Positions 58,721-64,000 of a stretch of DNA of 64,000 bases are shown here, piece by piece. This DNA is from Zygaena filipendulae (lineage: Eukaryota > Arthropoda > Insecta > Lepidoptera > Zygaenidae): the NCBI GenBank assembly GCA_907165275.2, contig OU015651.1, positions 4,858,501 to 4,922,500 of the forward strand, read 5' to 3'. How positions within the stretch are numbered: position 1 is the stretch's first letter; every line of letters starts with the position of its first letter. A program made the translations under genes and the position numbers. The notes below the pieces were generated by a model that was given only the letters and a program-made list of their open reading frames with translations, was not told the DNA's origin and made no database searches.

Positions 58721-60462
58721 TATGTAATAAACATCTCTTTAAACTACACTCTTTTAAACTCTAGAAAAGTTTTGTTTGGAAAGAGGAACTCAAATAGGCA
58801 CCTACCATGACTAACTTCAAAACTTATGATATTTCCGGGAGTTGTATTTTTGTATTTTCAAAATCTATATGAGTTGTTCGAAGTCGTTAAAAATCATTTT
58901 AAAAACTTGTTAACGAGTTAGTAAAGTAAATATATATATTACGAGTATTATTTATTTGTATATTATATTATATCCTATAAGTACGTTACTTTTTATCCCC
59001 GTCTACGTAAGAATTCGCAACAATAGACGCATTACAATATTACAATGAATTAGTGTTCAATGTTCGGGATATGGCACCGCAGCATTGAGCTTGCTCTATC
59101 GCTCCATCGTGTCAAGTTCTTTGTGATAACATCTAAATTCATAACTTCACTTACCCTTCAAAACAACGTTGTCGAGTTATCTATGTAGGTATATATGCAA
59201 ACCGAAAAAACAATCCATGCATAGAAGCTTAAATATAGGATAAGGATAAACTATAAAAAAGTTGTAAATAATTTCAGAGTTGTACCTATAGAAGCTTTAT
59301 TATCTCATTAAAAGTTATATCTGAAATGTTTAGATAGGTTCTCAGTAGAACTTTGCAGATAAGTAAATAATTATGTTTTAGTTTGGAAATTTAATTTGTA
59401 TTGATTTTTTTTAGATACAAATGTACCTATTTACTATTATACCTCAGTCTTCCAACAGTCCTTAAAAAGAAAAAAATTATATAGATAATAAAATATGTAC
59501 TTATATTTTATATTTCTCTCTACCTATATCGGATTCATTTTTAATCGATTTTTAGCGAGTCGTGTATACATAGTGTGACCGGATGGAGTTATAAGAACCA
59601 ATAGCATTTTTTTCTTAACTGTCATGAATATTTAACGAATCGCCTCTCGCAAACCTTAACAACATTGATATTTTATCGCATCGCGGGCGCTAAACCGTCG
59701 CACGCTCATTACACGAACATTTGCTACTGCTATTAGCATATCAAACGACCTTATCTGATGTAACGGCTGCCGGCCGCTGCGAGTGGGCACGTTTAGTGAG
59801 CAGCACTCGTATTAGTGGCGAGACAATAACACGATTAGTGATATAAATACATTAATAGCGATGGCTGATGCTTATCGTCCGGCGAACACATGTACACAAA
59901 AGGATTTACGTAGAGCGTAGCGTTGTCGGTTGATTTTCTATCGTGAATCTGGCAATTGACACAATAACATATAAATCATATACTGCGGTGACGGATTTAC
60001 ACATTTGCGGCCGTAGGCTATTGAAATGCCGCCCTGACCGACCTCTACAATTTCAGAATCATATTAATTACCATTTTTTTGTTATTAAATTGTCACTTTA
60101 TGAATTGTGCACTATAGTCCTAATTAGGTATACCTTTTTTCCGTAATTACTATGATTATGTAATAGTGGATGGTGCCAGTATGAGTATAAATATAAGTAT
60201 ATGTATGTATCTTTTTAATTTCTGTAATCAGTAAGATAAAAAAAAATTGGTTCCGTGGCACCTATAAAATGCTGCCGCCCTAAACTGCAGCTTATTCTGC
60301 CTGCCACAAAATCTGCCACTAAATTCATGTATATAAATAAAATACGGCAAGCTCACGTTTTCTCATCTTTTTTCAAATGTTACCTAACACTAACCTCATT
60401 CAAGTAGCGTCAGCTTATGCCATTCTGCTTATAGCACAAGTTTTTTTTAAACGCACCTACTA
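58721..60462. other. Intergenic, possible regulatory island
   Basis: The island at 59,680-59,900 (CGGCTGCCGGCCGCTGCGAG, CATTAATAGCGATGG) is repeat-free. No gene supported. Confidence 0.35.
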
Positions 60463-60664
60463 ATCCTTACTAATATAAATGCGAAAGTGAGTTTGTTTGT
60501 TTGTTAGTTACGCTTTCACGCCTTAACGGCTCAACCGATCATCATGAAATTTCGCATGCACATTGTCGGATCAGATACAGAGAAGGACATAGGGTACTTT
60601 GGTCCCGGAATCCCTGCGGAAACTCCGAAATTAATTCAGGTGAAACCGCGGGGAACAGCTATTA
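60463..60664 (+). mobile_element. Helitron-like element, family A
   Basis: TCCTTACTAATATAAATGCG, (GTTT)n, CGGCTCAACCGATCATCATG, CAGGTGAAACCGCGGGG, then CAGCTATTAG, a slightly altered end. Confidence 0.78.
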
Positions 60665-62600
60665 GGGCTATAAAAGGATAAAAGAAACTCATGGTTCTAC
60701 TATAGTATAGCTGTGAACACTTTATACACAACACCTACATTTTATCGTGCCAGTGTGTTAGAGAGTGATCAATTTTGCTGTTAGATAAGGATAATCTTTT
60801 TTATCGGAATAAATTTAAAAAGATTTCCAACGCAACTTAGTGGTATCCATAAATCATCCCGATCACTGTACGTTGTGGCTCAATAATTTTTTTAAGCCTC
60901 CACTTCTTTTTATCTTTTATAAGTAAATATAATACATTACGTTCTGTTTTGTCTAGTCGCTTTGCGAATGATAAATTTTTATGTTTGTTACGTAACAACA
61001 ATATAGGCAAAAAGTGCGAGGCGGCCGGGAGGTTTAATGCGTCCGATTTCCATACAAAAACTTCTATTTCCCGAACTAAATGGCACGTGAGAGAACATAA
61101 AACTGCGGGAAAACTACGCCAACCTCCGCAACGAGATTTTTATTCTTTTTTATTTTTTACCCTTTTCAAACCAGAATTATTATATCGTTTAACTAAACTT
61201 AATTGGTTCCGTTTTCAGATAGTTCTTAATTGTATACGTACATAAAAATTAAATAAATACATACATGCTCTAAATGGGTAAAAAAGTAAAACATAAAAGA
61301 CAAAATACAAATAAATTCTTAGATCCTAATGTTTACTCATATCTTAAGAGTTCTACGAAGCCTCTACGCGGGTTCTACGCCCTCTACGAAATTCGCAGTC
61401 TTTTTTCCCACACGAAATATTCTTCATAACTGAAATTTTCTAAGATTTAAACTGAATGAAATCTATACTATGGGGTTAGTAATAAGTAGATACGCATGTT
61501 GCAACATAAAATTTAACTACAGTCCACTGATACGTTAGCCCCTCTGTATCATCCACACGTCAAACCGAACTCAAGCCTAGCGACTTGTGCCATCTCCCGA
61601 GGAAGTGATTTGTCAGGGCCGCCCCATCTCGATTGAATAATTCAAATAATCGAGGTATTTATATGTAAATAGCGGGCCACATCTCCATACGAAAGGGCCA
61701 TTCGGTACATAAATTTGGAAAGACGATGCGAAAACTGCGACGCACCACCGATGTGATTTATTCGCCAACTTTTGGAAAAAGTGGCGCGCGTCAGGAAATG
61801 TTTGTCTAATCGTGTTTATTGCTCCGGGCCGGGGCCTTTGCGCCCCGGGCACAGGGGTGAAACTATTTACGTTCTTTGTGCAAGACATCGAGCCGAAACG
61901 AAAAGCAGTAGATGGCATTACTACTACATACATAGGTGCCAAATAGGCCTATTTTATTGTAAAGTCGTTACCATTAGAGATGGTCGGCCTCTAATTTACG
62001 AATAAATTAGCTTACATCACAGTAAATATTTACATATCCTCTAATCTACTTATGTATGTATATTTCCTCTAATACCTACTCAACTAAGTATGATAACTTA
62101 GTACCTAACAAATAAGTTAGTATTTTTGACATGACATTAATTGCGTAACAACATTTATTATTTTCATCCGTTCATCCAGTTTTATTATAGAAAGGAAACT
62201 GTTCTGTTGAACAGAAATAAATATTTTATTATACATACAATATGAATAGACGATTTAAGTGAAAATTTATTGTTGGTTACATTCCTAATATCATCAAACT
62301 AGTAGCGCTATTAACAATGGTATTAAGCATATTATTTGGTAGCGGTTGACGGTAACGAATATCGTATGTTTGTGGCACTCTATTAGTCATTGTAAGCTCG
62401 GAGCGGCCCGTGCTCATCAATCATGCGGGACCCGGGAGCCGCGGCGTCAGCTCTGGGGAGCCGTAATTGGTAAAGTGTTAGATAATAATTACGGGAATTA
62501 CGCTATTATCATACCTTTCTAATACTAAAGGATTTATAAATTTGCAATTTTCTATTGATATAGGAAGATAGTAGTAGTACCTAGTCAATTATAGTAGATT
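60665..62600. other. Intergenic, possible regulatory island
   Basis: 61,590-61,900 is GC-rich and repeat-free (CTCCGGGCCGGGGCC) with ORFs on both strands lacking known domains. 62,390-62,470 is another short GC-rich patch. Confidence 0.35.
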
Positions 62601-62807
62601 ATACACCAAGGGGATAAAGCACTGTTTTATGTCACGGGCGCTACAATGAATCCTGAACATAACGAAGGACTCCAAATTTAACTCCCGAGCGCAGCGAGGG
62701 TGTTATAAGTTAATTCCCGACCAAAGGGAGGGAATTAAGATTGAGTCCTGAGTGCAGTGAGGGATTCAAGCGCCCAAGAAAAAAACAGTTTTATCCCTGT
62801 GGTGTAT
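62601..62807. mobile_element. MITE (207 bp) with ATACACC ends and three GAGGG hairpin motifs
   Basis: ATACACCAAGGGGATAAA, ACTGTTTTAT, GGGCGCT at left is inverted at right as AGCGCCC, AACAGTTTTATCCCTG, TGGTGTAT (about 42-bp imperfect arms). Inside are three related units: CCCGAGCGCAGCGAGGG, CCCGACCAAAGGGAGGG and CCTGAGTGCAGTGAGGG, each a small stem-loop. Confidence 0.75.
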
Positions 62808-63237
62808 ACTCTACTTTTCTCACATAATGCGAGACAATAAAAAACCAGGCTTAGTAGATCCTATATAGCCACTTCTTTCAGCTGGCGTGGCCTACTCGAT
62901 TTGACAAACAAATGAAGTTCGTCTCACTGCGAATCTAGTGGGCCACGGCTTCGGTCTTCGAAAATCGAGTTGGCCGCGCCCGCTGAGAACACATTCTGTT
63001 TAGCGAAATGAGACGTTATGGACATAGCAATAAGAATTATGAAAGTGAAAATCACATTATTGACCAGCGGGTTATAATGAAATTCAATAGAACATTATAA
63101 CCCAGCTCAAGCCAAGAGATATAATGTCTTGCTTTCGGTAAGGTTTACATGACATATAATTCGGCATTGTCGAGCATGTGGTGTGAAAAAATAATTAATC
63201 ATTTATTGGTACGAAAATTAACAATATAGCTATTCAA
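62808..63237. other. Intergenic, no gene seen
   Basis: Moderate GC, no frame or repeat recognised. Confidence 0.4.
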
Positions 63238-63462
63238 CTGTTCCTGCGAAGATCGTCACCCCACCTAGCCTGTGGGCGTCCTACACTGCGTTTGCCTGGT
63301 CGCGGTCTCCACTCCAGAACCCGACGACCCCAACGTTATCGGTTCTGCGGATAGCATGGCGGTGGTGCCTGGATGCGGGAGGCTGAGTGTCGTGCTAAGT
63401 GGCGGGCAATTAGAGAGACCTATGTCTAGCAGTGGACTGCTATAGGCTGGTGATGATTATGA
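63238..63462 (+). mobile_element. LINE 3' end with inverted 5' half (reverse transcriptase C-terminus)
   Basis: The plus strand from about 63361 reads GGAWMREAECRAKWRAIRE, TYV*QWTAIGW, the usual end of a lepidopteran LINE ORF2, followed by a TGATGATTATGAT tail. The left part codes on the minus strand (about 63345 to 63241) as RWGRRVLEWRPRPGKRSV, GRPQARWGDDLRRN, which normally lies immediately upstream in the same orientation. The two halves are therefore inverted relative to each other, with the junction at about 63,340-63,360. Not functional. Confidence 0.8.
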
Positions 63463-64000
63463 TTCATCTGTTATTTAAATTAAAAAAATAGTATTATATT
63501 GTAATGTTTTTAACCCACAACATATATAGGTACGTAGGTACCTTAATCGTTAAACTATATTAATAATTCTTCATATCATCTTATTGAAACTTTACCCGGT
63601 ATAGTTATACCTACCTACCTATTTCTCAAGAGGCACAGCAGTAAGTAAAGATAAAAATCAACAAGAACTTAGAACATTTAACTTACGCAATCCAAAATAT
63701 TTAATATCATACAAAACATAAGTATATACAAAAATTTGGGCGTACCTACCTATATATGTACATTGTACATATATTTGTGGCCAGTATTACCTAGTAGTTA
63801 GTATTTATAACAGTTATTATAAATTACAGCTATTATTTATTTATTATATTTTTTTCATTATCTTGTCTATGAACTATGGATCTTGTAGAAGTTGTTAGTA
63901 GTTATCTACAAATGTTATAACAAATTTTGCAACATGGTTCGAAATTGGAAGTCTTTATGTTTTGCATATTTTGTTATGGTCACTATAATCAAGTACCTAT
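63463..64000. other. Intergenic, no gene seen
   Basis: AT-rich with TACC words and a small palindrome ATATATGTACATTGTACATATAT near 63,753. No gene. Confidence 0.4.

Noticed and set aside
61613..62005. Overlapping ORFs on both strands
   Set aside because: Explained by locally high GC; neither peptide is recognisable.
1..64000. Known conserved miRNAs and tRNA genes
   Set aside because: Scanned by eye for common insect mature miRNA words and tRNA boxes; none found, though a computed search could still reveal some.

Overview
The window is AT-rich eukaryotic DNA that looks lepidopteran (moth or butterfly). It has spliced genes with GT/AG introns and very few long ORFs. TACC/GGTA-type microsatellite motifs are everywhere. 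Many copies of a short interspersed family start with TCCTACTAATATT and end with a GC hairpin plus CTAG, as non-autonomous Helitrons of moths do. No prokaryotic, viral or organellar gene was recognised.

Layout. Positions 1-32,680 are a gene-poor left arm holding repeats and some GC-richer, non-coding, possibly regulatory islands. Positions 32,684-47,580 hold the only intact gene found: a minus-strand, 13-exon DEAD-box RNA helicase of the DDX31/Dbp7 family (60S ribosome biogenesis, nucleolus). The exons join in phase into a 928-residue protein with every helicase motif, a good start context and a polyadenylation signal. Positions 47,580-64,000 are again gene-poor and hold repeats, a dynein light chain pseudogene fragment and a rearranged LINE.

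The helicase introns collect mobile elements: a hAT-type MITE with an 8-bp target duplication nested in a Helitron-like relic, another MITE with a 10-bp duplication, a piggyBac-like transposase relic, a fragment resembling the N-terminal domain of Crypton-type recombinases, LINE 3' tails, and an array of Helitron-derived units.

The least ordinary signals are: (1) an intron-retaining fragment of the axonemal dynein light chain 1 gene (DNAL1-like), with a stop and two frameshifts, lying exactly between Helitron-like sequences at 51.4-51.9 kb, which suggests gene-fragment capture; (2) two arrays in which Helitron-like units are repeated in tandem; (3) a MITE family, six near-full copies, carrying paired TGACGTCA (CRE/ATF-type) palindromes; (4) a twin-priming-type inverted LINE end at 63.2-63.5 kb; (5) a near-perfect 66-bp hairpin at 18.06 kb. 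No complete new multi-gene system is visible. All family assignments come from reading translated motifs and repeat structure by eye; no database search was run.
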